Shown: positions 46,802-57,919, numbered from the stretch's first letter. The stretch: DNA of 64,000 nt from Anisodus tanguticus (GCA_034509755.1 CM067542.1:19039001-19103000), one strand, 5' to 3'. Notes: generated from the letters alone by a model not told the origin. Translations and numbers: made by a program.

Positions 46802-47739
46802 TGTTGATGTTGGATGGATGTTGTGGCAACATCTGTAAATGCTCAGGACAACATCTTATGAAAATAGGAATGTTGCCTGCGATGTTGTGACAACATTCCT
46901 GACAACATCTCTGTAACAATTTTGCCTATTATTCCGGCCAAAACAGATTGTGTTACTGTGAGTAAAAAATGACATATGCAAGCTTACAATGATGCTGTGT
47001 TTAAAACGTGGTAAAAGAAATAGTCAAAGCTTGGAGAGGAAGCAGCGTGAAGACCGAGTCCAGAACGTTGAGCTTTTTAAGGAGTAAGAACCGGTCCAAG
47101 CTGAAGCCTTCTTTTAGTCAACCTCCGCAACTAATCAGTATGGATTTCAAGGGAAGTTCCACACTATAAATAGAGGGGAGCTTCATAGTATCGACATCCA
47201 GAATTGAACGAGAAGAATTACCAAGAGAGCTCTCGGATATTCACCTTAGAAACTGGATCAACACACTTAACCTAAAGTAGTATAACAACATCTAGTCCCA
47301 CATTACCATTGCTGCCCAGATTCTAGATCAAGCTTATATTTCAAGCAATTGTAATAAAAATGTTGTATTTGTCTTTTTAGATCTTTTAACTTTAGGCTGA
47401 AGTCATATGCGACTTCACTTTTGTTTGTAATTTCTTTTTCGCATTTATTGTTCAATCTTGTAAAAAAAAATTCATTTGTAATTGTATATAATTTATACAA
47501 TTCTTTGGTCATTGACCATCAAGGGATATATTAATATATACCCTTGAAAATATAAACCTTGTGTCTCTTTACTTTTCCGCTGCATTTACTCTATAAAGGT
47601 TTATAACTGTTTTATCACAATGTTGCCTCAGATGTTGACACAACATTGAAGGCAACATCCAAAAACTGTTTTAATTGTTCTAGCTGTTACGGTTTTATTC
47701 TTACATCTTCTTGCTTTTCCGTAGCCCCCGGACCCAACA
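46802..47739 (+). repeat. 3' LTR of the Sirevirus-like element
   Basis: 938 bases, with dyad arrays at 46869-46909 and 47619-47659 in the same places as in the 5' LTR. Right flank TCTAT. Confidence 0.9.
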
Positions 47740-48204
47740 TCTATGAGTATTATTAGATGTTTACACGGGCGAAATAGGGATATGGTCGCATATCCTAGTT
47801 TTTCATTAACCATATTTTTTCGTTTGCTAGTTGTAGACAGGTCGCATATGGTCTCATGGCATTGCATGACGTTATTGCACACGGGAATGCTGCCAAATGC
47901 GCCAATTTTGATTTATAATTTAACTTATAAATATATTTTATACATATTGTTTTGTTGTATATTTGATTTTTCTTATTAACGTTTTTTTATTATGAGAAGT
48001 ATATGAAGATTATATGACCATTCTGCTTTCATTCTACGATTTCATTGAGGATATTATACGGTATCATACATCAGAGTTAAACTTAGTGCCTTCAGAAGTA
48101 TACTCTTTCTACGATCTATTTGAAAATTGAAAATATATGTAATTGAAAGTAATATACCATTGTGTTTATTCAAATCATATTTTCTTTTTTTAAGAATAAA
48201 GTAT
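47740..48204. other. Intergenic stretch
   Basis: No gene recognised. Confidence 0.4.
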
Positions 48205-50967
48205 TGTTGGAAATTTGTCTTTGGTGGGGGGTTGCGTCCACCCATATTTAATGACTTAAACACTAGGGTTCCGCATGTTGGAGGTTTTGTCTCTTCACAC
48301 GTGCATAATCTACTAAGTGAGTAGATGACCATAGGGCCAAGAATCGTCAAATTTCGTTAATAAATGAAAGAGATATTGGTCCACGAAGTAAGGTGTTTGA
48401 TGCATGCAAATATGGCGTGGGACAAATCTACCACATCGGTGGAAAAATGAAGAATTGTTCTTTTTATAAGCCTAAAAAATGGATAAGGGTTTGAGACCCC
48501 AAGAGGTAGCCCATGTGTTAAGAAGAGGGAGGACCTAGGTGTGCTTGGGTTCGAGGCTAAGCCCACACGCGCGTCGCCCGTCCGTCCGGTCCGGGCTCGG
48601 GTCTTGGGCCTTGGGCTTTTTCTGCTATTATCTTTTAGACTAAGTAGATCAGTTGAACTAAGGTTCACTCGTGATTCTAAAAATGATCGATATAAAGCGT
48701 TAAGTCGGATATGACGATATCTGAAATATTCGCTTATCTACGGATTATGGTATTATGCATGTCCAGCGGTTCTGAAAGAACATAGTGATGCAAACTGGAC
48801 ATCAGAATTGAAGAACATCAATGCCACAAGTAAATGTGTATGGTGGGTCTTGGAAAATCCTCTAAGCAAACTTGCATCGGCCGATTCATGATGGAATTAG
48901 AGTTTATCGCTTTAAACAAAGCATAAAAGAAGTTGAGTAACTTCACGACTCCTTAGAGGACGTCCCTTATTGGGAGAACCCGTGCCTTCGATAATTATAC
49001 ATTGTGGCTAGCCAGTCGGCTTCAAGAAGGTCACGGATGACGGCGTCTGGACATATCTGTCGGATCTGTCGGAGACATAATACTGTATGGCAGTTGATCA
49101 CCACATGTGTCACTTTCTTGATTACTAATCAAAGGATATAGCGAACCCTTTCACTAAGGGACTACCCGAAGATCAAGAGTTTTGCCTGTCTATTGGAATG
49201 AGCTTAAAACCCAAATAATACGAACCTTTGCGGTGGTAACCCAACCATACTGACTAGAGATCCCAAGAATTTGGTTCAATGAAAAAACTAAGCTGCAAAA
49301 GGTTCAGTTAAGTGCTTCAAGCAATAGCACTTCGGATGATGATTTATGTAAGGAAACATGAATCCAAAGTTATTCCCGCGATAGACATTAATGTGCTACC
49401 TCCATGGTGGGTAAAGGTTAAGCTTCCAAACCTTTAACGATCCTCAAACGGTTGAGGTTAAGGTTGGAGAAACTTTTAATGATTCCTAACACTTGTGAAG
49501 TGGGGTATAGCAGGATACCTTGTAGGAGATCACCTATTTAAGTGCCAGGACAGATTGCCTCAACTGAACGCACACTTAAGAATCCAAGTGTGTCACGACC
49601 ACAATGGACAGAACAATAAGAATGAAAATGAATAAGCGGTGTTATTGTGTTGGTATCATTGTCTTGGTTTACACTAAACACTGACGGTTCAAGACATCAC
49701 ATTCACCGCGAAGTAAGTAAGTTCGGTGGTATTCAAATAGGGAAGGTTCAAAGCGGAAGCTACCTCTCTTGATGCAATATCTTTTCGCTGAAAGATTGTT
49801 GAATGTAGGCACCTTGTGTATGCACCAAAATTTCTTTCAAGAGGGGATTGTTGAAAAATTTCCTTTGGTGGGGGGTTGCGTCCACCCATATTTAATGACT
49901 TAAACACTAGGGTTCCGCATGTTGGATGCTTTGTCTCTTCACACGTGCATAATCTACTAAGTGAGTAGATGACCGTAGGGCCAATGATCGTCAAATTTCG
50001 TTAAGAAATAAAAGAGATATGTGTCCACGAAGTTAGGTGTTTGAGGAATGGAAATATAGTGTGGGACAAATCTACCACATCGGTGGGAAAATGAAGAATT
50101 GTTCTTTTTATAAGCCTAAAAATGGATAAGGGTTTGGGACCCCAAGGGGTAACCCATGTGTTAAGAAGAGGGAGGACCTAGGTGTGCTTGGGTTCGAGGC
50201 TAAACCCACATGCTCGTCGCCCGCCCGTCCGGTCCGGGCTCGGGTCTTGGGCCTTGGGCTTCTTCTGATATTATCTTTTGGACCCTAAACTGTTTAGTAC
50301 TTACCGTTTGGTCTCTGGAGTTTCAGGAAAGGTAAAATTAGGAAGAGGAAGGCATAAAGTTTCTGCCTCTTGGGCTGGTTTTGGATTGAATCTCCATTAC
50401 AAGTCACTTGAATTCGGCCATTACTTGGCTGAATATAACTCTTCACTAAGTGTCATTACATAGCTATTAAAAGCCATTAGTTGGCTAGTTGAGAGGTCAT
50501 CCCTCCTAAACACTATATATTGAGACCTTACTCTTATTTGAGGGCAGTAGAGAGGATTAAAAAAAAGAAGCAGAAAGAGAGCAGAAAGCAACAGAAATAA
50601 TAGAGAGAAAGAAAAGAACAGAAACTCTTCCTTTTCCTCTAAATTTTTCATTCTTCAGCAAGTCATTTCATGTTTGTTTTCTTCGTCGAAATCAACATAT
50701 TTGCTTTGTAGTGTTGATTAGTTATTGTTTTATCTTGGGAGACTATTGCCCGCTAACATAAAAGCATATATACGAGACAATCTTGTCTTAAAGACAGAGA
50801 GTCATCTCTCGATTCAGCCACAGTTGTAACAATCCAGATTTAGTGTTTCTTGATTTCAGGTTATCAAGATTCAAGACTCAACAAGCTTGCGGCAATTATA
50901 ATCTTGGCTATTAGTTTATCATTTCGAACACTTGTAATATTTATTTACTTCCCGTACTGCTTTGATT
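48205..50967 (+). mobile_element. Tork-like copia deletion derivative
   Basis: The LTR start TGTTGGAAATTTGTC (48205) runs to about 48640, then jumps into internal 3' sequence (48640-49848). A second, nearly full LTR (49849-about 50967) follows the polypurine tract AAGAGGGGA. The internal part matches, on the other strand, the 3' end of the 30292-36903 element. The LTR matches the solo LTR at 6486. U5 of the first LTR, gag, protease, integrase and most of RT are missing. The last ~12 bases of the second LTR differ from the solo LTR. Confidence 0.75.
48640..49230 (+). pseudogene. Copia RNase H remnant
   Basis: Broken frames show LKEHSDANWTSELKNI (about 48770-48815), then MELEFIALNKA and, near 49140-49200, FH-GTTRRSRVLPVYWNELK-type text equivalent to DPLTKGLP...GISLKP. 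It is the RNase H end of a Tork-like polyprotein and has many stops. Confidence 0.6.
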
Positions 50968-51173
50968 GCAACTAGTATTTAGTCTTTCTAAAATGATTGT
51001 TTTTTTAGAGAGTACGCGAAGTGGTTATAGCGCTCTCAATGGCGTCTCAATAAAATTAGTCGCCTAAACACGCTTCAAGTATATACACATTTACCCACAC
51101 ACAAAAAGCTAGTGTTGCTAGATTTTTTTGTACTAATGCTTTAAGTGTAGTATTCTTAAAAGACCTAAAAATG

Positions 51174-51517
51174 CAACCCATCCAAGTTTAATCACACCCC
51201 CAATCAAGACGTTAAGTTATTTTCCTCCATCAGATGATCCTAAAAATTGTTATAATATCAATAATGTGCTTCATGACCATTATTTAAAAAGGATTTACTT
51301 TAGATTGTTCGCAGAGCCAAGTTTTGATAACGAGCCTCTTTTTGATATTTCCCTTGAAGGGACCTTCATTTATTCGTTGTCGTCTGATTGGATCATTCAT
51401 GATAATAAACAAGCATTTGTCAAAACACTTGTATTTTTCAAGGATGAAAGTGCCTCACTTTGCTTCCACAACATTGATCATGGAGACCAAGCTATACTTG
51501 CTATTCAATTCTTCTAA
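51174..51517 (+). pseudogene. Unrecognised coding-like fragment
   Basis: An open frame that can be extended upstream of its GTG (51266) to about 51174. It reads PPSDDPKNCYNINNVLHDHY, then FRLFAEPSFDNEPLFDIS, WIIHDNKQAFVKTLVFFKDE and CFHNIDHGDQAILAIQFF before a stop. After the stop, related-looking text continues in shifted frames (DDHWSGNWFWRSNHDVCYNF, about 51630-51700). The composition is protein-like and not LTR-like. I do not recognise the family; it may be an exon of a decayed host gene. Confidence 0.35.
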
Positions 51518-51719
51518 GTAGACAAAAAAACATATTATTCTGGCGGTGAATTTGGGTAAGGAACAATCTTCAAAATTAAAAAAAGACTGAGTTGTGGAGA
51601 TGAGAACTCAAAATTTGATATTGACTATAGTGATGATCATTGGAGTGGGAATTGGTTCTGGAGATCCAATCATGACGTTTGTTACAATTTCGATATGCCA
51701 GCTCGTTCTTCCATTTTGA

Positions 51720-52680
51720 GATCTTTAGATTCGTAAGATCATAATAGAGCTCCTATTTGGAGAGAAAGATCCATAAAGTTAGTTTTCATAGTGCCAAAAT
51801 TATTCGCCTTTCGATTTAGATAAACAAACTCACTAAACAAAATATATTAATAATTAAAATAATCTTGAATAAAGCATATAACTTTAGTATTAGTATATCA
51901 ACAAAAATATTTTTGTTCATTATAATTATCTTTGACAAATTTTCAAATTCTGGAGCCATCGTTTGACTCAAGGATAGACAACTAAAACTAGGACAAGAAC
52001 TCTTTGTAGGTGATGCTGGGATTTCGAGAGTCTAAATGAGTTGTTATTTGATTATAAATTTTTCATATGCCTTTTAAATATTTTAAAAATTATTAATTAG
52101 TGTGACTTATAGTATGTTTACGTAGTTTTCAATTAGGTAAATTTTATTTCAAAAAAAATTAAAATTCTATATTCAAACACACTGTCAAAACTAAAAATTT
52201 AATTTTAAAAATTAAAAAATATCACATAAATTGAAATAGAATAAGCATGAACTATAAAAACAGAAGTAAAAATTAATAAAATTTAGTAAGTCTGTAGTAA
52301 CTCATAAGGGAGGACTGATAAGGAAAAAAGAATTAGAAGCAAATAAAGCAAAAAAAAAAAATAGAAAAAGAAAAGAAGAAATAAGGAAAAGTAAGAAAAG
52401 AAGAAGCAAATTAGAAAAAGAAAAGAAGAAAACAAGGAGATCAAATATCCTGTAATTTTTAAATGTAAGAAAACAGAGTAGCTTTAAAAAAATTGGGACC
52501 GGAGGATTCGGTCCTAGGCGATGCGGACAGAACATTCAGATCTACGCCAATGGCACCAAACAACATTCACTATTTCGATAGCCACTTTATATATTTATAT
52601 AATATTTCATATATACACAATATATAAACGAAATTTCGATCGACGTATGGGGGTGTCATAACATTCCATTCCTCCTTAGC
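51720..52680. other. Intergenic AT-rich stretch
   Basis: Nothing recognised. 52320-52440 is almost pure purine on the plus strand (A/G runs with repeated AAAAGAAGAAA), which creates a meaningless minus-strand Leu/Phe/Ser ORF. Confidence 0.4.
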
Positions 52681-52758
52681 AGATACACCCCTGGTGTGAT
52701 CCCTGTTTTCCTAACAACATTGATGGAGTGGTGTGTGTTGTTAGTTGATAGAATAAAC

Positions 52759-52794
52759 GGGAGGAAGTTCATTGCATGATTTATTTCATACTAA

Positions 52795-52862
<68 letters not shown>

Positions 52863-53041
52863 TCTATAAGATCAATATATGGCTATGATGTTGAAGACTA
52901 TCCTAATAATACCCTATAAATATGTTAATCATCCTATCACACTAATTACATAATATTCTCTTTAATTGCATAATTGATGATTTTACATAATGGAGATAAT
53001 TAAGGATAATCATATTCATAATGATATAATGATCCTTAACA
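52759..53041 (-). repeat. 3' LTR with expanded TA microsatellite
   Basis: Contains about 32 TA repeats (52798-52861) where the 5' LTR has only a short TATATATAC. It also carries a small duplication near its 3' end (GCATGATTTATTTC) relative to the 5' LTR. Confidence 0.85.
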
Positions 53042-53049
53042 GACCCCCG

Positions 53050-53284
53050 CAGTCTTAGCTGGAGGTGCGCGAATGCTGAGATTGTCCCTGAAATCATCAA
53101 ACAGTATGCACGGAAGCTCTTTTGTGAAAATATCTGCAATCTGATAACGGGACGGAACATGAAGAACTCGGACTTGTCCACGTGCAACCTTTTCACAGAC
53201 AAACAAGATATACGTGTTATGTGCGTTGATGCTGGACATGGTTACCTGATAAGTATATTGCACTCACATTATTACAATAAATCA
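53050..53284 (-). pseudogene. Copia RNase H end fragment
   Basis: Reads VCEKVARGQVRVLHVPSRYQ and IADIFTKELPCILFDDFRDN, then stops at the 3' LTR. Upstream it is fused to the post-integrase linker by deletion. Confidence 0.75.
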
Positions 53285-53289
53285 CTGTT

Positions 53290-54747
53290 GGGCATGACAG
53301 TGACTAGCACTAGACTGGGCCGATGATGCCAAGGAAGGGGCAGTGGGCTCCCAATCTCAGTTTGGCCCAGTGCCGTCTCGGTGTTGGGCCGGATGTGGTG
53401 ATTGTCCACTTTGAGTCGGCCCAGCCTGGGCACTAACCTGAGTATTTAAATGGTGTTTCAAAATCGGACGTATTCTACGTCTAAGAATTCATATGAAGGT
53501 GGGTACGCCACTTGAGATGTAGTAAACGGAAATGTGGACTCATAAAAAATAACGTGACGAGATAAGATAATTTTTTCATTAGACATATCATAACACTTAT
53601 AACCCCGATAATTTTGTGGATCTCCCAAAAAACACAAGGAGTGGACTGGGCTTGGAGCTTGTTTATGGTGATGGACATATCCTTAAATGGTTGTATGATG
53701 GAATACGATGATACAACATTTGGGTGGGTGATTTATTTGATAGCAACTTGCTAGGAAGAATGTTCAAAAGATAGGTGGTCATTTGAAGAGCATGATGCCA
53801 AAAAGACGGTGGTGTGGACGAGTGTGCAAGTAGTGTACGAATCATATTATTGATTGTTTGGATTTTTCTTTCGGCTTTCCCATTTTGAGGAGAAGTATAT
53901 GGACATGAAAGACTTAATGACACCCTATTTTGTTGACAAAAATCATTGAACATGTTATTTATGAATTCCCTCCCATTGTCACATTGAAAATATTTTATGG
54001 ATCTCTCAAATTGGGTTTGGATGAAAATACTAAATTGTTTAAAAATAGTAGGGACTTGTGATTTTTTTGTTTCCAATGGTAAATGTCCATAGAAAATTTG
54101 TATAATCATCCAAGATAAGCATATAATACTTGTGACCTGCCGAACTCAAAATCGGGGATGTCCACACATCACAATGCATAATATCAAATGGCTTAATAGT
54201 TCGTGAAGTAGATAAAGAAAATGGAAATTTAACATGCTTTCCAAAAATGCAAGAACGACAAACATGTGAGTCCACACTACGGTTACAAGCAATAAACTTA
54301 TGTCTTTTAAGAAAATCCAACACCGGTGCACCCGGGTGCCCAAACGATTATGCCATAAATCAGGTGAAAAAGCAACAAAGGCTGATGGAGAGTTGACTTG
54401 GTTGTTGGTGAGAGCGATGATGTGATACAAATCCCAGTGCTATTACATCTCATTAGTGGCTTCCTCGTCTGAAAGTCCTTCACAGAAAACCCAAACAGAT
54501 CAAAATTCATAGAAACATTATTGTCAGTGGTAAACCGACGCATATATACGAAATTCTTAATAAGTTTAGGGGCATGAAGGACATTCTTTAAATGTGGGGG
54601 TGGGAGGTGGTAGATTTGATTGGCAATACAACGAATCAAAATTTCTTGTCCACTACCAACAACAATATTTTTATTTGTGCTCATATTAAAATAAGACAAG
54701 AGATTACATTGAGATGCCGTCATGTGTGACGTGGCCCCCGTGTCCAT
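53290..54747 (-). pseudogene. Copia protease and integrase
   Basis: The protease MDTGATSHMTASQCN (54747) keeps the DTGA catalytic motif. The GAG-pre-integrase has DLWHNRLGT.V, in two overlapping frames. The integrase has DIMHCDVWTSP, LDDYTNFLWTF, FQCDNGREFINN, SPQNGKAERKIQTINNMIRTLL (DDE visible across a shift near 54080), then the CVFWEIHK-type C-terminal piece. Pro/Gly-rich linker 53290-53450. Confidence 0.8.
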
Positions 54748-54874
54748 GTATCAAGAATCATCGGGAACATTAAGACTCATGTTGATCATGGCATGCTCGA
54801 TGTTCGTGGGGACATAACTTGATGTCGAGGGGCCATAGGACGTAAAGGCTTGTTGTGGCCGGTTTCCTAAAATT

Positions 54875-55870
54875 TCAGGCTGCCTGTTTTGGTTGTTGGG
54901 CCTGACCCACTGGTTCATCAAAAATAAGTACGGTGGGACCCACTGTTACAGGTTCCATGCCCAAGGCGGGACCTGGCCCCACTGCCCGCTGCCTCCCTAC
55001 TGATGCAGCTTCCAACGGGAACGGTTCTGCCTGCGGCCAGCCCGTCCACCGGAAATTTTTTTGGCATTCCGGCCCTTCCATTTTTCCACAATTATTTTTT
55101 CCTTTATTGTTGTTGCGGTTTTGACCCCTTTTTGGTCCGTTATTGTTACGATTTTGGTGTGTTTCTGGACCAGAATTTTGAGGTCCAAAAACCTCCTCCG
55201 TCGTGTTAGTGGAAATAAAGGCGGTGTTGGCGTTGTTTGCCACCGTCGCTACTTGTTTAGCCTTTCGGGTTTCTTCAAGAATCAACCTTGAACGAGCCTC
55301 ATAAAAAGGTGGTAATGAGTTACTTTGTTGAATGAACATTGCAACACCATCATATTGTTCATTCAAACCCGCAATTAATTGAAGCACCAACCTTTGATTT
55401 GTCACCGGCACATCAACGTTGGATAGTTGGTCGGCAAGCATTTTCAACTCTTGACAATAGGTGGAGACGTTTGAAAAATCATCCCATTTGACGTTGGTGA
55501 ATTGATTTTCAAGATATACCTCCCTAGAAAGTTTATTATGTTGAAAAATATTTTACAAACGCTCCCACGCTTGTTGAGCCGTAGAGTCCAGTTCCAAAAT
55601 AGTATGCAAAATGTCGTTAGAGATGGTGCAGTAAATCCATTGAAGGACTATAGCATCCAAACGATATCATAACTTTCTGTCAACACCGGTGTTGTCCGAT
55701 GAAGATTCGGAGAGAATAATATGGTCTATTACTTCGTATGCTCGGTAATGAATTTTGAACAACTCCGCCCACGAGGAGTATTGCCCTTTTTCCATCTCAA
55801 GTGTAATTGAAATAAAGTTCTTGACGTTATTTACGGCAAGAGCTTGATGGAATTTTTGTTTGTCAGCCAT
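54875..55870 (-). pseudogene. Copia Gag
   Basis: Starts MADKQKFHQALAVNNVKNF (55870). The N-terminal domain ITLEMEKGQYSSWAELFKIH precedes a frameshift at 55670. A stop-broken middle (QQAWERL, NIFQHNKLSRE) leads to an open C-terminal piece (LADQLSNVDVPVTNQRLVLQ, PPFYEARSRLILEE) and an Asn/Lys/Gly-rich basic tail (NRNNNGPKRGQNRNNNKGK). Confidence 0.8.
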
Positions 55871-56104
55871 AGTTACCCATGAAAAACATAAAAGAAGAAG
55901 AAAATTATTTGGTGGAAGAACCCTAAACCGAAAGTGATTTGGCGCCGAGAGGAAGAGTGGTTTAGGGTAAGTTGTTAGCTAGGGTTTAGAGTAAAAGGAA
56001 GAAAGAAGCCAAAGTAGGAGTGGTTTAGGGTTAGGTTTTTAGGTTGGCCGAAAAAGACTAATTCGGGGGGGGGGAGCAAAGTTAATTTGTGGCTCTTGAT
56101 ACCA

Positions 56105-56330
56105 TGAAGGAAGCTCATTTCATACTAAGAATACAATGTATATATACAAGCCTATAAGATCAATCTATGGCTATGATGTTGGAAGACTATCCTAATAATA
56201 TCCTATAAATATGCTAATCATCCTATCACACTAATTACATAATATTCTCTTTAATTACATAATTGATGATTTTACATAATTGAGATAATTAAGGATAATC
56301 ATATCTATAATGATATAATTATCGTTAACA
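56105..56330 (-). repeat. 5' LTR
   Basis: 226 bases, minus-strand TGTTAACGAT to CTTCCTTCA. The PBS follows at 56091-56104. Confidence 0.85.
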
Positions 56331-56760
56331 TAAACAATACATGGATCATCTATGGGCTCGACTTGCGTAACCAAGGTCTACAGGGTTCCTTAGCATACTG
56401 GATTGCCTCATCTCCACAACATAAATTTGAAAACAACATTCATGGGACTATTCCCTCAGTACTTGGAAGTTGGAACAATAACTAGTTCGGAGCTATTGAA
56501 TCTTTCATACAATTTCTTCAATGGGTCGATTTCTGAAAGTTTTGGACAGTTGCTATCATTATATACATTGAATCTAACTGACAACTCACTCTCTGAAAAA
56601 TACCGGCAATATTAGAAGGCTCTTACAGGGAGTTAGCTTCAGTTTTACTAATAGGGGCCTTTGTGGTTAACCTGGGTTGCCAACATGTGAACCACATATT
56701 ACTCTTAATGCCAAAATTGAAATAGACTTTGGTGCTTGGGTGACAGTCCGACCATATTTG

Positions 56761-57344
56761 TCGTTGTCTGCACAATGCTTTTTCCTCAATTTGAATTGAA
56801 ATTGAAGGCTTTTAAGTGGAGAGAATTTAGACAAAACAAACTGAAGTGGACGAGGATAACTCTTGTGAACTGAAGACATTGGAAAGTTGGATCTTCACAT
56901 TTTTTTTCACGACTGTAACTCAAATTCCATAGAGAACTCTATCCTCTAATTTTACATTCCATCTGGAGAATTGGCTAATGATTTTTCTATTCTAAATTGT
57001 CTGAAATATTTTCATTATTTGATGTCTCCTAAACACTTGTATATATAACCGATTGAAAATTTTGTCAAAAAAAGACATGTATTTGTAATACATTAACTTG
57101 GGTGTTATTGTAAGAATTATATCATATTTTAATAGCAAGATTTGAATAGTTTAATTTTAATTTCTAACTAAAATCTGTTCAAAAGTATGTAGTTTTTCTA
57201 TTTAAATTTTGAATTTTTTTTCTTATTACAATCTAAGAGAAAATAAAATCATAAAATTCACTCTTAAAAAACTTTAGGAGTCAATATTTTTGGGGCCTAA
57301 AGAAAAGGCTCTACTAGCTTCACCCTATTTCTGAAAACCCTAAA
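56761..57344. other. Intergenic stretch
   Basis: AT-rich; may hold the decayed 3' end of the RLP4-like gene in its first 100 bases. Nothing else recognised. Confidence 0.35.
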
Positions 57345-57919
57345 AATGTCATCCTCCAAATGCAAAGTCTGTTTGTTGTTGGATCCCTTTGACTACTTGT
57401 AAGGGATGTATTTTCATTCGTCACTTCAAGGATGAATTCAGTGGAGACTTGCATAAGCTTTGTGCTCATTTTGGAGGCTTTGCTAATTTTTACGTAAAAT
57501 TAGCCCTTGTTTTAGATGGTCTAAGATCAGCATGGATTGCTGATAAATTGAAACAACTTTATGTTGTTGCTGACATTCCTCAACAATTTGATGTTATACT
57601 AGGACAAGCTGATGATCCCTTTCTTTCTAAAGTCCCTCAAGTTCAAGGCCATGCTGACACCACTAAGAAGACTATTATTGCATCTGCATATGATGTTGAT
57701 TCAAAGCTTTATCTTAGGATGTCTGAGAAGTATGCACTGTATAGAAAGTCGAATAATGAGGTTGCGGAGAAAGAAGTCAAGAACAAAAAGTTTTTATCAG
57801 AAGGAACTCCTCAAGAAGTAGTACAAATTTCCAAAGCTACTTCTCATAATAGGGATAAATTATATAAAAGGTCAATTAACTATGATTTCTATTCACCAAT
57901 TCACATAATTTTTTTATAA
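57345..57919 (+). pseudogene. Unrecognised gene fragment
   Basis: A start-like frame MSSSKCKVCLLLDPFDYL (57345) ends in a stop. The next frame stays open for 176 codons: GCIFIRHFKDEFSGDLHKLC, YVKLALVLDGLRSAWIADKL, LYVVADIPQQFDVILGQADD, VQGHADTTKKTIIASAYDVD, then a Lys/Glu-rich segment. The sequence is coherent and not from a transposon family that I recognise. A single exon of a host gene or a processed copy is possible. No domain is assigned. Confidence 0.4.

Larger units (their letters stand above)
37548..47739 (+). mobile_element. Sirevirus-like Ty1/copia retrotransposon with extra 3' ORF
   Basis: LTRs 37548-38492 and 46802-47739 (starting TGTTAGATG / TGTTGATG, ending GGACCCAACA) are flanked by a perfect duplication TCTAT (37543-37547, 47740-47744). 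PBS TGGTATCAGAGCC is at 38495. Order: gag with zinc knuckle, coiled-coil linker with a second knuckle, protease, integrase, RT, RNase H, then an extra ORF before the 3' LTR. Two knuckles, the GTSKLNEIL linker, the long length (10.2 kb) and the extra ORF fit the Sirevirus genus. The ORFs carry scattered stops and shifts. A repeated 7-mer dyad array runs through the element (see findings). Confidence 0.9.
52759..56330 (-). mobile_element. Deleted Ty1/copia element in the RLP4-like pseudogene
   Basis: 5' LTR 56105-56330 and 3' LTR 52759-53041 (minus-strand start TGTTAA) are flanked by a perfect duplication TAAAC (52754-52758, 56331-56335). PBS-like TGGTATCAAGAGCC is at 56091-56104, with one extra A relative to the usual site. 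Gag, protease and integrase are present. The linker after integrase is joined at about 53284 to the end of RNase H, so the whole RT is missing. Confidence 0.85.
52690..56760 (+). pseudogene. LRR receptor-like protein pseudogene (RLP4-type), split by a copia element
   Basis: Left of the insertion, DPCFPNNIDGVVC (about 52698-52738) resembles the WNGDPC motif preceding the LRRs of malectin/LRR receptor-like proteins. Right of it, 56342 onwards reads WIIYGLDLRNQGLQGSLAYW, ENNIHGTIPSVLGSW, LLNLSYNFFNGSISESFGQL and LYTLNLTDNSLSEK (leucine-rich repeats in two frames). The GLCGLPGLPTCEPH-like cap follows, as decayed text near 56650-56690. The order and wording fit the RLP4 group, whose members act at the cell surface. 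Frameshifts and stops are present, and only a 3' part of the gene is here. Confidence 0.6.

Noticed and set aside
37548..47739. CRISPR-like or ordinary tandem-repeat explanation for the dyad arrays
   Set aside because: Copies are dispersed over 10 kb of a plant retrotransposon with inverted half-sites and variable spacers. There is no array of repeats with unique spacers and no cas genes.
52302..52535. 77-codon minus-strand Leu/Phe-rich ORF suggesting a membrane protein
   Set aside because: Antisense of an A/G-rich low-complexity tract.
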